Below are positions 1 through 8,563 of a DNA stretch of 64,000 nt, one piece after another. Positions within the stretch are counted from its first letter, which is position 1. Every line of letters begins with the position of its first letter. The translations under genes and the position numbers were made by a program. The DNA is from Amycolatopsis sp. CA-230715 (GTDB lineage Bacteria; Actinomycetota; Actinomycetes; Mycobacteriales; Pseudonocardiaceae): assembly GCF_018736145.1 (NCBI RefSeq), contig NZ_CP059997.1, positions 4,153,501 through 4,217,500 of the forward strand. Direction: 5' to 3'. The notes beneath the pieces were generated by a model. The model saw nothing but the letters and a program-made list of their open reading frames with translations, was not told where the DNA came from and did not search any database.

Positions 1-1018
1 TGCACCCCGGGGGCAGGTGCTGTTCGAGCGCGGAGATGATCGCGTCCCGCCGCTCGCGGTAGTTCTCGCGGAAGGTCTTGATCTGGCCCTTCCAGTCGTG
101 CGTCGCGAGGTAGCGCGAAACGATCATCTGGTTGAACGTCGGCGGGCAGAGCGTCGCCGATTCCGCTGCCAGCACCAGCTTTTCGCGCACCGCGTGCGGC
201 GCCAGCACCCAGCCGACGCGCAGCCCCGAGGCGAACGTCTTCGAGAAGGAGCCGAGGTACACCACGTTGTCGGGATCGGTGGAGCGCAGCGCGGGATAGG
301 TCTGCCCGTCGAAGCCGAGCAGGCCGTACGGGTTGTCCTCGACCACCAGCACGTTGTGCTCGCGGCAGATTTCGAGGATCTCCGCGCGCCGCTCCACCGC
401 GAGCGTCACGCCGGCGGGGTTGTGGAAGTTCGGGATGGTGTAGAGGAACTTGACCCGCTTGCCCGCCTTCTCGGCCTGCGCCAGCGCTTCGCGCAGCGCC
501 TCCGGGACGAGCCCGTCGTCGTCCATCGTCACGTGCACGACGTCGGCCTGGTACGCGGTGAACGAGCCGAGCGCGCCGACGTAGGACGGCCCTTCGGCGA
601 TCACGACGTCACCGGGGTCGCAGAACAGCCGGGTGACCATGTCGAGGCCCATCTGGGAGCCGACGGTCACCACTACGTCGTCGGGATGCGCCGAGATCCC
701 TTCCATCGCCATGATTTCGCAGATCTGCTCGCGCAGCACCGGCACCCCGTGCGCGGACCCGTACTGGAGCGCGACGAGCCCGTCGTCGGCGATGATCTCC
801 GCGACCTGGGCGGACAGCGAGTCCAGCGGCAGCGCGGCGAGGTTCGGCATGCCGCCCGCCAGGGAAACCACCTCTGGCCTGCTCGCCACCGCGAAGAGCG
901 CCCTGATCTCGGACGCCGTCATCCCCGAGGTACGCGCCGCGTACCGGTCGAGATGCGGGTCGAGGTTGTGGCGCCCGGCCTGAGCCGGGTTCTTCTCGGG
1001 CGATCCGGAGGGAGTCAT
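1..1018 (-). CDS. PLP-dependent aminotransferase (LysN/2-aminoadipate type), 3' end cut off
   Basis: Reading back from an ATG at 1018 gives about 339 codons that stay open to the window edge, so the C-terminal part is missing. The translation shows class I/II aminotransferase signatures: an N-terminal LAGGMPN stretch, a cofactor-binding TVGSQMGLD segment, an IPNFHNPAG segment, and the PLP-lysine motif SFSKTFASGLRVGW. This pattern resembles 2-aminoadipate (LysN-like) or MocR-like aminotransferases, but no GntR DNA-binding domain precedes it, so it is a stand-alone enzyme. The substrate cannot be read from the sequence. It is divergent from the acetyltransferase gene across a 218-bp gap that must hold both promoters. 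Confidence 0.88.
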   Translation of the reverse strand, partial: MTPSGSPEKNPAQAGRHNLDPHLDRYAARTSGMTASEIRALFAVASRPEVVSLAGGMPNLAALPLDSLSAQVAEIIADDGLVALQYGSAHGVPVLREQICEIMAMEGISAHPDDVVVTVGSQMGLDMVTRLFCDPGDVVIAEGPSYVGALGSFTAYQADVVHVTMDDDGLVPEALREALAQAEKAGKRVKFLYTIPNFHNPAGVTLAVERRAEILEICREHNVLVVEDNPYGLLGFDGQTYPALRSTDPDNVVYLGSFSKTFASGLRVGWVLAPHAVREKLVLAAESATLCPPTFNQMIVSRYLATHDWKGQIKTFRENYRERRDAIISALEQHLPPGC

Positions 1019-1236
1019 CGGCACTTCACTCGGTCGAAGGGGTTCTACCGGCAGGTAGATTCCTCCGAGTGTAACCACCCGCCCTTGTGACGAGACCGCC
1101 CTTTCGGCGCTCGTCACATCGGCCTATCCTCGGACGTGGCCGTTCGGTCATGGTGAGCCGCGCCCTCCTCGGGCCTGCGGCTCGGTATCTCGCCGGTTGC
1201 GGAAGTGCCAGTTCGGGGCAGGTCAGGGAGGGTCGT

Positions 1237-1881
1237 GTGTCGCGACGCGTCGTGGGCGTGACGCTGGACAACCTGGAGCAGCTGCCCCTGCGCTGTCGCC
1301 GGTGCGTCTACTGGGAGGTGGCGCCCCACCTCAAGACGCAGGCGGAGGAGTACGGCGAGACCGAGGTCGAGAAGGAAGCCTGGGTGTCCAGCGTGCTGCT
1401 GGAATGGGGCTCGTGCGGCCGGATCGTCTACAGCGACACCCTGCCGGTCGGGTTCGTGCTCTACGCCCCGCCCAATGCGGTGCCGAGGGCGAACGCCTTC
1501 CCCACCTCCCCGCCCGGCCCCGACGCGGTCCTGCTGACCGCGTTCCACGTTCAGCCCGAGTTCCGCGGCGGCGGGCTGGGCAGGATGCTCGTCCAGGCGG
1601 TCGCGAAGGACCTGACCCGGCGCGGCGTCCGCGCCATCGAGGCGTTCGGCGACGCGAAGTCGGTCCCCGACGAGTCGGAGCGCGAGCACAGCTGCGTGGT
1701 ACCGGCCGAGTTCCTGCAGAGCGTCGGCTTCAAGACCGTGCGCCCGCATCCACGGTGGCCCAGGCTGCGCCTGGAGCTGCGTTCGGCGATCACCTGGAAG
1801 GAAGACGTCGAAGCGGCCCTCGAACGCCTCCTGGGCCACGTCAGCATCTCCACCGCCGAGCCGACCGTCGCCCGCGCCTGA
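1237..1881 (+). CDS. GNAT family N-acetyltransferase
   Basis: A 214-residue protein. GTG at 1237 is preferred because AGGGAGGG (1225-1232) sits at ribosome-binding distance, and upstream in-frame ATGs lack one. The central acetyl-CoA site is visible as PEFRGGGLGRMLVQA (RxxGxG type), followed by a helix and a C-terminal strand typical of GNAT folds. Near the N-terminus there is a paired-Cys segment (LPLRCRRCVYW). In mycobacteria a protein of this kind (Rv3916c) lies between parB and cwlM, matching this position. The substrate is unknown. Confidence 0.82.
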   Translation: MSRRVVGVTLDNLEQLPLRCRRCVYWEVAPHLKTQAEEYGETEVEKEAWVSSVLLEWGSCGRIVYSDTLPVGFVLYAPPNAVPRANAFPTSPPGPDAVLLTAFHVQPEFRGGGLGRMLVQAVAKDLTRRGVRAIEAFGDAKSVPDESEREHSCVVPAEFLQSVGFKTVRPHPRWPRLRLELRSAITWKEDVEAALERLLGHVSISTAEPTVARA

Positions 1882-1887
1882 TCCCGG

Positions 1888-1926
1888 TTGTCCACATTTT
1901 GTGGACAGCAACGCCGGTTATCCACA
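1888..1926. promoter_or_regulatory. Cluster of DnaA-box-like sequences
   Basis: Directly after the GNAT stop codon there are two exact matches to the actinobacterial DnaA-box consensus: TTGTCCACA (1888-1896) and TTATCCACA (1918-1926). A third, with one mismatch, lies on the opposite strand (TGTGGACAG, 1900-1908). The first two also form an inverted repeat, TGTCCACA-ttt-TGTGGACA, which could act as a transcription hairpin, though no T-run follows. oriC is expected only a few genes to the left, so DnaA binding is plausible but inferred. Confidence 0.4.
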
Positions 1927-1992
1927 GGGGTTGTGGTGGGGTTGAGTAGTTTCGCGCTCCCGCGTGCCGTTCTGGCTGCCTACCGTGGCGTC

Positions 1993-2334
1993 ATGACCTC
2001 GTTGGTGCCACAGCGACAACCCGCGTTGCCCGCGTTTCTGGGGCTTGCCGGACTTTCCCTGCTCGGCCTGCCCCCGACGTTGTTCATCGGTGGCTTCTTC
2101 GTGATGGGCAGCGACGGGTGTTTCTCCGGCGATCAGCGGTTCATTTGCTCGGTCGCCGGTCAGCAAGCCGCCTTCTACGCACCCGTGGCGAGCTGGGGCG
2201 CAGCGGTGGTGGCGAGCTTCCTCGTCGGCCTGGTGGTGCACCGGAAGGGCGGCAGTCCGCTGTTCGGCCTGCTCGCCGGGCTGGCCCTCTGGCCGGTGGG
2301 CGTGGCGATCGGCTACTCGATCGCGGCGGGGTGA
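1993..2334 (+). CDS. Small hydrophobic membrane protein, unknown function
   Basis: A 113-residue protein from ATG 1993; the in-frame ATG at 1888 would add a non-hydrophobic extension running through the DnaA-box-like cluster. The translation has three or four hydrophobic segments (around LGLAGLSLLGLPPTLFIGGFF, ASWGAAVVASFLVGLVV and LLAGLALWPVGVAIGYSIAAG) and two cysteines in the first loop. I do not recognise the family. It is convergent with cwlM, whose stop codon lies 2 bp away. Confidence 0.6.
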   Translation: MTSLVPQRQPALPAFLGLAGLSLLGLPPTLFIGGFFVMGSDGCFSGDQRFICSVAGQQAAFYAPVASWGAAVVASFLVGLVVHRKGGSPLFGLLAGLALWPVGVAIGYSIAAG

Positions 2335-2335
2335 G

Positions 2336-3484
2336 TTACTCGGCCTTCGCGAGTTCGTGGGCGAGCACGTCGGCGAAGGTGAAGGTGCCGGTCGGCTGGT
2401 CGCCTTCACCGAGCAGGTAGAGCCGCTTGACGGCGATCAGGATGCCTTCGGTGACCACGTCGCGGAACGCGGGGTCGGACAGCCTGCGGCTGTCTCCGGG
2501 GTTGGTCAGGTACCCGATCTCCATTCGGACCGCGGGGCAGCGGGTCAGGCGCAGGATCTCCCACGTCTTCGCGTGCGTGCGGCAGTCCAGCAGGCCGGTG
2601 CGGGCCGCCAGCTCGCGCTGGATGAACCCGGCGAGCAGCTCGCCGACCGTCGACGTGGTGCCGTGACCGTTGCCGAAGTGGAAGCTCGCGACGCCCTGCG
2701 CGCGCGGGGAGGAGTTCCGGTCGCAGTGCAGGGACAGGAACAGGTCGGCGCCCGCCTCGTTGGCGAACTTCGCGCGCTCCGCCTCCGTCGGCCCGTGCTC
2801 GCGGCCGCGCGAGATGAGCGCTTCCATGCCCGCGGCCTTCATCCGGCCTTCGAGCCGCCGTGCCAGGTCCCACGCGAGGTCGGCCTCGCGCAGCCCGGAG
2901 GCCTCGATGCCGGAGTCGGTACCGCCGTGGCCGGGGTCGATCACGATGCGCTTGCCGCGCAGCCTCGGGCCAGCGCGCCGCACCTGCTCCTGCTCGCGCA
3001 GGAAGACCGGGCGGCCGCCGCGGGCACGCGGGGAGAGCTGGCGGAGCGCGCGCACGGTGGCCGCGCCGCAGATGCCGTCGATGATCAGGCCGTAGTCGCG
3101 CTGGAAGTCGCGCAGCGCGCGCTCGGTGGAGGCGCCGAAAACGCCGTCCGGCCTGCCCGCGTCGTAGCCGAGCTCGGTGAGGCGCTCCTGGAGCGCGAAC
3201 ACGTCGTCACCGTGCACCGGTGCCGACATGAGATGGGCCAGCGGCCTGCTGCCGAGGTGGTAGCTGGCGCCGCGGAGCACCCGGTAGGTGGCCGGCCCGA
3301 CCACCCCGTCGGTGATCAGGCCCCTTCGCTGCTGGAACCCCCGGACGGCCTGCTCGACGAACGGGTCGAACTGGTCGGCGGAACCGTTCGCCGCCGCTCC
3401 CGAGGGGAGCAGGCCCAGCGCCGACAGCATCGACCTGATCTCGGCGACGTCGGCTCCGGCGTCACCGCGGCGGAGTACCCGCAT
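2336..3484 (-). CDS. cwlM: CwlM-type peptidoglycan amidase-like protein
   Basis: A 382-residue protein with two peptidoglycan-binding (PG_binding_1) repeats at about 1-70 and 85-150, then an Amidase_3 domain at about 178-355. The usual zinc ligands and catalytic Glu are all visible: H186 in DPGHGG, E200, H253 in LSLHCD and E322 in MEIGYLTN. There is no signal peptide. This fits mycobacterial CwlM, which acts in the cytoplasm: once phosphorylated by PknB it activates MurA. The C-terminal tail (PTGTFTF, Thr365/367/369) resembles the phosphorylated tail of that protein. It follows trxA with a 269-bp gap, so it probably has its own promoter. Confidence 0.9.
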   Translation of the reverse strand: MRVLRRGDAGADVAEIRSMLSALGLLPSGAAANGSADQFDPFVEQAVRGFQQRRGLITDGVVGPATYRVLRGASYHLGSRPLAHLMSAPVHGDDVFALQERLTELGYDAGRPDGVFGASTERALRDFQRDYGLIIDGICGAATVRALRQLSPRARGGRPVFLREQEQVRRAGPRLRGKRIVIDPGHGGTDSGIEASGLREADLAWDLARRLEGRMKAAGMEALISRGREHGPTEAERAKFANEAGADLFLSLHCDRNSSPRAQGVASFHFGNGHGTTSTVGELLAGFIQRELAARTGLLDCRTHAKTWEILRLTRCPAVRMEIGYLTNPGDSRRLSDPAFRDVVTEGILIAVKRLYLLGEGDQPTGTFTFADVLAHELAKAE

Positions 3485-3753
3485 GCACTCCTCGCTCTAC
3501 CTCGGGCACCGAGCTCGATCCGGTGCAGTACGGAAAGTCCTTGAGCACTTACTCAGGACTCCTATTGTGCCCTGTGAACTCTCGGTGAGCGCGCAGGGCT
3601 GGCCGGAGCGTTGGGGATCGCCACATCCGGTAACGCATCCACCATCAGCGACGATGGCTGTCGCGGTTCGTGACGCGAAACGCCACCGGAACGTGTGCCG
3701 GGGACGGCCCGGGTACCCGGCCGCCCCCGGGTTGACCTGGGGTTTCGGTGTGG

Positions 3754-4077
3754 TCAGAGCACGTCGGCGAGATCGGAGAGCAGCGCGGCCTTCGGCTTCG
3801 CGCCCACGATCTGCTTGACCGGTTTCCCACCCTGGAACAGGATCAAAGTCGGGATCGACATCACCTGGTAGTCACGCGGAGTGTGCGGGTTCTCGTCGAT
3901 GTCGATCTTCGCGATGGTGAGCTTTTCCTTGTGCTCGGCCGCGATCTCCTCGAGCACCGGGGCGACCATCTTGCACGGGCCGCACCAGGTGGCCCAGAAG
4001 TCGACGAGGACCGGCTTGTCGCTGGTCAGCACATCGTCGGCGAACGTCTTGTCGGTCACCTTCACGGTGTCGGTCAT
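3754..4077 (-). CDS. trxA: Thioredoxin
   Basis: A 107-residue thioredoxin with the WCGPC active site at residues 31-35, the cis-proline loop SIPT and the usual fold length. It reduces cytoplasmic protein disulfides and is recharged by the thioredoxin reductase encoded 34 bp upstream. A good ribosome-binding site (AGAGGAGAAA on the minus strand) precedes the ATG. The trxB-trxA pair with cwlM downstream is the standard actinobacterial arrangement. Confidence 0.98.
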   Translation of the reverse strand: MTDTVKVTDKTFADDVLTSDKPVLVDFWATWCGPCKMVAPVLEEIAAEHKEKLTIAKIDIDENPHTPRDYQVMSIPTLILFQGGKPVKQIVGAKPKAALLSDLADVL

Positions 4078-4111
4078 GGTTTCTCCTCTGGGGGTTGGAA
4101 GGCGGTGGGGG

Positions 4112-5107
4112 TCAGGAACCGGAGGCGGCGTACCCGCCGCCGACCAGCTCCGGTGCCTCGGCGGCCTGCTCGCTCACCTGGTGCTCCGCGAGCCAGCGCT
4201 CCGCGTCGATCGCCGCGGTGCAGCCCGAGCCCGCCGCGGTGATGGCCTGGCGGTAGGTGTGGTCGACCAGGTCACCGGCGGCGAACACGCCGTCGATGTT
4301 GGTGTAGGAGCTGCGGCCCTTCGTGAGCACGTAGCCCGCGTCGTCGAGGTCGACCTGGCCGCGCACCAGCTCGCTGCGCGGGTCGTGGCCGATCGCGACG
4401 AAGAACCCGGTCACGTCGAGGGTCTTCTCCTCGCCGGTGTTGCGGTCGGTCACCTTGAGGCCCTCGACCTTGCCGTCGCCGACCACCTCGGTGATCTGCG
4501 AGTTCAGCTGCCACTTGATCTTCTCGTTGGCCCGCGCGCGCTCGAGCATGATCTTCGAGGCGCGGAACTCGTCACGGCGGTGCACGATCGTCACCGATCG
4601 GGCGAACTTCGTCAGGAAGGTCGCCTCCTCCATCGCGGAGTCGCCGCCGCCCGCGACCACGATGTCGTGATCGCGGAAGAAGAAGCCGTCACACGTCGCG
4701 CAGGACGACACGCCGCGCCCGAGCAGCTCCTGCTCGCCGGGCACGTTCAGGTACCGCGCGGCGGCACCCATCGACAGGATGATCGCGCGGGCGCCGTACC
4801 GCTTGCCGTTCACCGTCACGTACTTGACGTCACCGGTGAGCTCGAGCGACTCGACGTCCTCCGCGCGCAGCTCCGCGCCGAAGCGCTCGGCCTGGCTGCG
4901 CATCTGCTCCATCAGGTCGGGACCCTGGATCCCCTCGCGGAAACCCGGGTAGTTCTCCACCTCGGTGGTGGTCATCAGCGCGCCGCCGAACTGCGTGCCC
5001 TCGAAGACCAGCGGCTCGAGCTGCGCCCGCGCCGCGTACACCGCCGCGGTGTATCCGGCGGGACCCGATCCGACGATGATCAGGTTCCGAATGTCGTCTG
5101 CAGCCAC
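4112..5107 (-). CDS. trxB: Thioredoxin-disulfide reductase
   Basis: A 331-residue NADPH-dependent flavoenzyme. The FAD-binding GSGPAG motif lies at residues 13-18, the redox-active CATC at 136-139, the NADPH-binding GGGDSAMEEA around 150-165, and the second FAD motif GVFAAGD near 285. Length and order match low-molecular-weight bacterial TrxB. It lies downstream of the sigM/anti-sigma pair on the same strand. In related bacteria SigM responds to oxidative stress and drives trxB-trxA, so similar control is likely, but I see no clear promoter to prove it. Confidence 0.98.
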   Translation of the reverse strand: MAADDIRNLIIVGSGPAGYTAAVYAARAQLEPLVFEGTQFGGALMTTTEVENYPGFREGIQGPDLMEQMRSQAERFGAELRAEDVESLELTGDVKYVTVNGKRYGARAIILSMGAAARYLNVPGEQELLGRGVSSCATCDGFFFRDHDIVVAGGGDSAMEEATFLTKFARSVTIVHRRDEFRASKIMLERARANEKIKWQLNSQITEVVGDGKVEGLKVTDRNTGEEKTLDVTGFFVAIGHDPRSELVRGQVDLDDAGYVLTKGRSSYTNIDGVFAAGDLVDHTYRQAITAAGSGCTAAIDAERWLAEHQVSEQAAEAPELVGGGYAASGS

Positions 5108-5375
5108 CCCGTGACCTCCGCTCGTTGTGACCCGTCCACAGGATCAACACGATCGTAGGTGGCCGTGTTCCCGCCCGTGACCGCCGCCATGGGGTGACTG
5201 ATTCGAAGTGGCTTGCGTAGCGGTGCCGTGGCGGAACCTCAGGCGGCCCCTCGCTCCGGGATCTCCTTCGCATGAATGCCGATTCACCATGTCGGAGCTG
5301 TCCTCGCGAGGAACCACCTGAGAACCCGCGGCGGTGCGGGTCGCCAGCCCACTCAAACGGCTTTGAACCGCTCTG

Positions 5376-6176
5376 CTATTTCGCCCCGATCAGTTCGTCG
5401 GCCAGCTTGCCCGGCTCGTTCGGCCCGCACGTCGGCGACAGCACGACGAGCCGGAACTGCGCCAGCTTGCCGGTCGTGAAGAGCACCATCACGCCGGGTT
5501 TGCCGTCGAGCGTCACCGGTCGCACCTTCACCGGCCGCAGGCTCGGATCGATGCCGTTGGCCGCAAGGCACGCGTCGAGCTTTTCCTCGTTGCCGAGCGG
5601 CCCGAAGTCCTGCACGCCCTGCGGGCCGCTGAGCGCGCCGCCGAGGTCGTTCTTCTTCAACGCGAGCGGCGGCTCACCGCCGGGCTGCTGACCGGGCAGG
5701 CTCGTAGGTGGCGGCTGCGCGACGTCGCTGCCGGAGCCGCCGCCCGGCACGATGACCGCGACCGCGACGACCGCGGCCGCCGCGGCGGCGACCAGGCCGG
5801 TGCCCCAGCCGAGGAGCTTGTTCCGCTTGCGGCGCGCGGCCGCGAGATCGACCACCGGCGCCACCGGCCGGTCCGCCGGGGCCTGCTGGGGCTGGCCGCC
5901 GAACGCGCGCTGCGCTTCCCCGGCGATGGCCGCGTCGAGCCGAGCCGCGAACTCAGCGGGCATCGGCTCCACCGGGGCGGAGCCGAGCGCGTTCAAGTCG
6001 GCGGTGGTCGCTTCCAGCGCCTCGATGATCGCCCGTGCTTCGGCGTCCGCGTTCACGCGTGGCCACAGTTCGGCCGCTTCGCGCTCGTCGAGCACGCCCG
6101 CGTGAAGGTCGGCGAGTACGTCGACAGACCAGGGCGGCCCCACGGTTCCGCCGAGCCCCCGACTCTCGTCCGTCAT
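5376..6176 (-). CDS. Anti-sigma factor for SigM (RsmA-like)
   Basis: A 266-residue single-pass membrane protein. The cytoplasmic N-terminus (about 1-140) has an acidic, helical stretch typical of anti-sigma domains. A basic patch AARRKRNK precedes one membrane helix (about 145-165), and a Pro/Gly linker leads to an extracytoplasmic domain with two cysteines (DACLAANG, SPTCGPN). Its ATG overlaps the sigM stop codon as ATGA, so the two are translationally coupled. Position and topology match mycobacterial Rv3912. A classical zinc anti-sigma HxxxCxxC motif is not visible. The 268 bp between it and trxB holds no recognisable gene. Confidence 0.8.
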   Translation of the reverse strand: MTDESRGLGGTVGPPWSVDVLADLHAGVLDEREAAELWPRVNADAEARAIIEALEATTADLNALGSAPVEPMPAEFAARLDAAIAGEAQRAFGGQPQQAPADRPVAPVVDLAAARRKRNKLLGWGTGLVAAAAAAVVAVAVIVPGGGSGSDVAQPPPTSLPGQQPGGEPPLALKKNDLGGALSGPQGVQDFGPLGNEEKLDACLAANGIDPSLRPVKVRPVTLDGKPGVMVLFTTGKLAQFRLVVLSPTCGPNEPGKLADELIGAK

Positions 6177-6811
6177 CGCCCCTCCCCCCGCTGCTGCGTG
6201 CGCGACCCCTGTCGTGCCCGGCTTGATTTGCTTTCGTGAGGTAGGACGTTCGCATCTGCATCGGGGTTCCGCAGATGTCCGAGAACCTTTGCGAGCTTGC
6301 CGCGACCCCGCGCGCACCGGCTCTTCACGGTGCCTTCCGCGATGCCCAGCATCTTCGCCGTCTCCGCGACCGAGTATCCCTCGACGTCGACGAGCACGAT
6401 CGGGGCGCGCTGGTCTTCGGGAAGCTCGTCGAGGGCGGCTTTGATGACGAGCTTGGTTTCCTTGTCCGACATCGAGTCGCGCGGTGAAGCGGGTTCGTTG
6501 AACCCGGTCTCCGGCAGCGGCACGGTCGGTCTCGCCTGCTTGCGGCGGACCCGGTCGAGGCACGCGTTCACCACGATCCGGTGCAGCCACGTGGTCACCT
6601 GCGACTCGGCGCGGAAGTTCCCCGCCGCGCGGAACGCCGAGATGAACGCGTCCTGCAGCGCGTCGGCGGCCTCTTCGGGGTCGCGGAGGGTGCGCAGGGC
6701 GACGGCCCACATCCGGTCCCGATGCCGCCTGACTATTTCACTGAACGCGTGCTGATCCCCCGCGGCGTGCGCCGCTATCAGGTCAGCGTCCGTAGGTGCT
6801 GCTGCGGTCAC
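6173..6811 (-). CDS. sigM: ECF RNA polymerase sigma factor SigM
   Basis: ECF sigma factor with region 2 (about 25-90, including FSEIVRRHRDRMWAVALRTL and DALQDAFISAFRA) and region 4 (about 125-190, with LDELPEDQRAPIVLVDVEGYSVAETA and the helix-turn-helix IAEGTVKSRCARGRGKL). I chose GTG 6811, which starts directly at the conserved segment; an upstream GTG at 6859 would add 16 residues, and neither has a strong ribosome-binding site. It overlaps the anti-sigma start by 4 nt. In mycobacteria SigM controls ESX-associated and surface genes and the trxB-trxA region. Confidence 0.92.
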   Translation of the reverse strand: MTAAAPTDADLIAAHAAGDQHAFSEIVRRHRDRMWAVALRTLRDPEEAADALQDAFISAFRAAGNFRAESQVTTWLHRIVVNACLDRVRRKQARPTVPLPETGFNEPASPRDSMSDKETKLVIKAALDELPEDQRAPIVLVDVEGYSVAETAKMLGIAEGTVKSRCARGRGKLAKVLGHLRNPDADANVLPHESKSSRARQGSRTQQRGEGR

Positions 6812-6893
6812 CCGGAAGAGACTACTGACCGCGTGTGACCCCGGTGAAAATGCCCACACCCAGCACGAAAAGCCAGCGCGCGGGCACCGCGCG

Positions 6894-8489
6894 TCACTTC
6901 GCGGGCAGGAAGGTCAGCTCCCCGATCTGCGACGAGTACTTCTTGTCGTCCCCGCCGAGCTGGGTGATCCAGACGACGAAGAACCGCCCCTTCTGCGGCT
7001 GCTGGAGCGTGACGTCGGCGGAGTCGCCGTTGATGTCCGCGGACCCGACCACCCGCGTGTCGGCGAGTTCGGCGTTCTTCGTGTCGGCGACCCTGATCTC
7101 GACCTTCGTGCCCGCCGTCGCGCCGGCGATCTTCACCTGGGCGAGGTTGATCTCGCCGTCGAAGGCGGCGATCAGCCCGACGCCGGGCTTCACCTTGGGG
7201 AACTGCTGCTGGTACTGCTCGGTCTTCCACACGGTGCCCGGGTCGCCGTCGGTGACGTTGCGCGCGCGGCCGGGGTTGTCGCCGTCGCCTTCGGGGTTGT
7301 AGACGGTGACGCCGGTCGGCTTCGCCGGGTCGCCGAACTGGCCCTGCGCCGGTGCCGGTGGCGCGGGCGGCGCCGAGGAGGCCGGTGGCGGCGGGGGTGC
7401 CGACGTGGTGGTCTGGGCGACGTTCATGTTCGGCCCGTTGGCCGCCTTGTCGCCCTGGAAGAAGCTGATCGCCAGCATGCCGAGCCAGGCGAGGATGCCG
7501 ACCGCGAGCACCACCAGCACGGTGACGCCGAGCGCGAGCTTCCGCCTGCGCGCGGCGTCCTTCACCGGCTTCTTCGTGGTCCAGACGCCGTCGTCGGGCT
7601 CGGGCTCGGACTCGGGGCCGACCTGCTTGATGAACTGGGTGCGCTCCTCGGCCTCGGCGGCCTGGTCGAGCGCGCGGAGGATGGCGGCGCTGGTGCGGAT
7701 GCCGCCGTGGTCGCCGTCCTCGATGGTGCGGACCGCGAGCGACGACAACGCGGCGGGCACCCTCGGCCGCAGTGAGTGCGGCGGGACGATGCGACCGGTG
7801 GGCGTGTGCGGCGCGGCCGGGATCGCGGGCGGCCCGCCCGGCAGCGCCCAGCGGCCGGTGAGCAGCAGGTACAGCACCGCGCCGAGCGCCTTGACGTCGT
7901 CGCGCAGGGTGGCGTCGGGCAGCGGGCCGGGGAACGCGAGCCGCAGCGCGCCCTCCGGGGTGACCCGGAGCCGCTGCGGGTGGTCGAGGCCGAGCACGAG
8001 CCCGGACTGGTGCGCGCGGTCGACGGCGGCGGCCAGCGCCTGCACCATGCGGGCGGCGACCGCGGGCGAAACCGGCTCCTCCGCGGTCACGTCGACCAGG
8101 TCGGTGCCCTTGGTCCACTCCGCGACGACCACGCCGAGCAGGCCCTCGCCGGAGGTCACTCCGCTGCCGAGGCTCAGCACGTCGAGCACCCTGGCGACAC
8201 CGTCGTGGCCGAACTTCGCGGCGTGGGCGGCGCGTTCGAGCGTGCGGCGGGCGAGCCGCGCGGACTCCGCGTCCGCCGGGTCGCCGACCAGCAGCGTCAG
8301 CGCGACGTCGCGGCGGAGCTGCCCGTCGCGCGCGCGCCACAGGTGCGCGCCCGCCCGCTCGTCGATCCCGAACTGGGCCAGCAGGCGATAACGGCCGTCG
8401 CCGACGACGCCGCCGGGCGCCAGCGATCCGCCCCTGACCCGGCCGCCCGCCCTGGCCGTCTCGGCCTGGTCACTCCGCTTGGTGTTCAC
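6894..8489 (-). CDS. Membrane-anchored pseudokinase with extracellular jelly-roll-like domain
   Basis: A 531-residue protein from GTG 8489 (ribosome-binding site GGAGGAGGG on the minus strand). Residues about 30-270 have a Ser/Thr-kinase-like shape, but the ATP-binding lysine is absent, the HRD position reads LDHPQ and the DFG position reads FPG, so it should be a pseudokinase. A membrane helix lies near 318-345, then a Pro-rich linker and an extracellular region with a discoidin/F5-8-like look (NVTDGDPGTVWKTEQYQQ). In Mycobacterium tuberculosis these parts are the C-terminal half of the MviN/MurJ protein Rv3910, which recruits FhaA. Here they form a separate gene just after murJ. Confidence 0.85.
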   Translation of the reverse strand: MNTKRSDQAETARAGGRVRGGSLAPGGVVGDGRYRLLAQFGIDERAGAHLWRARDGQLRRDVALTLLVGDPADAESARLARRTLERAAHAAKFGHDGVARVLDVLSLGSGVTSGEGLLGVVVAEWTKGTDLVDVTAEEPVSPAVAARMVQALAAAVDRAHQSGLVLGLDHPQRLRVTPEGALRLAFPGPLPDATLRDDVKALGAVLYLLLTGRWALPGGPPAIPAAPHTPTGRIVPPHSLRPRVPAALSSLAVRTIEDGDHGGIRTSAAILRALDQAAEAEERTQFIKQVGPESEPEPDDGVWTTKKPVKDAARRRKLALGVTVLVVLAVGILAWLGMLAISFFQGDKAANGPNMNVAQTTTSAPPPPPASSAPPAPPAPAQGQFGDPAKPTGVTVYNPEGDGDNPGRARNVTDGDPGTVWKTEQYQQQFPKVKPGVGLIAAFDGEINLAQVKIAGATAGTKVEIRVADTKNAELADTRVVGSADINGDSADVTLQQPQKGRFFVVWITQLGGDDKKYSSQIGELTFLPAK

Positions 8490-8563
8490 CGCACTCTGGC
8501 CCTCCTCCGCATCGAGGGTACGTGAATACGACCCGTGTACGGGGGTTATCTGTGCGTAAAACG

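Noticed and set aside
2357..3544. Plus-strand open frame opposite cwlM
   Set aside because: The translation is Arg/Ala/Val-rich with no domain features, and the minus-strand CwlM is unmistakable.
3709..3720. Palindrome CCGGGTACCCGG after trxA as a terminator
   Set aside because: It is a short self-complementary site without a loop or T-run, and common by chance in GC-rich sequence.
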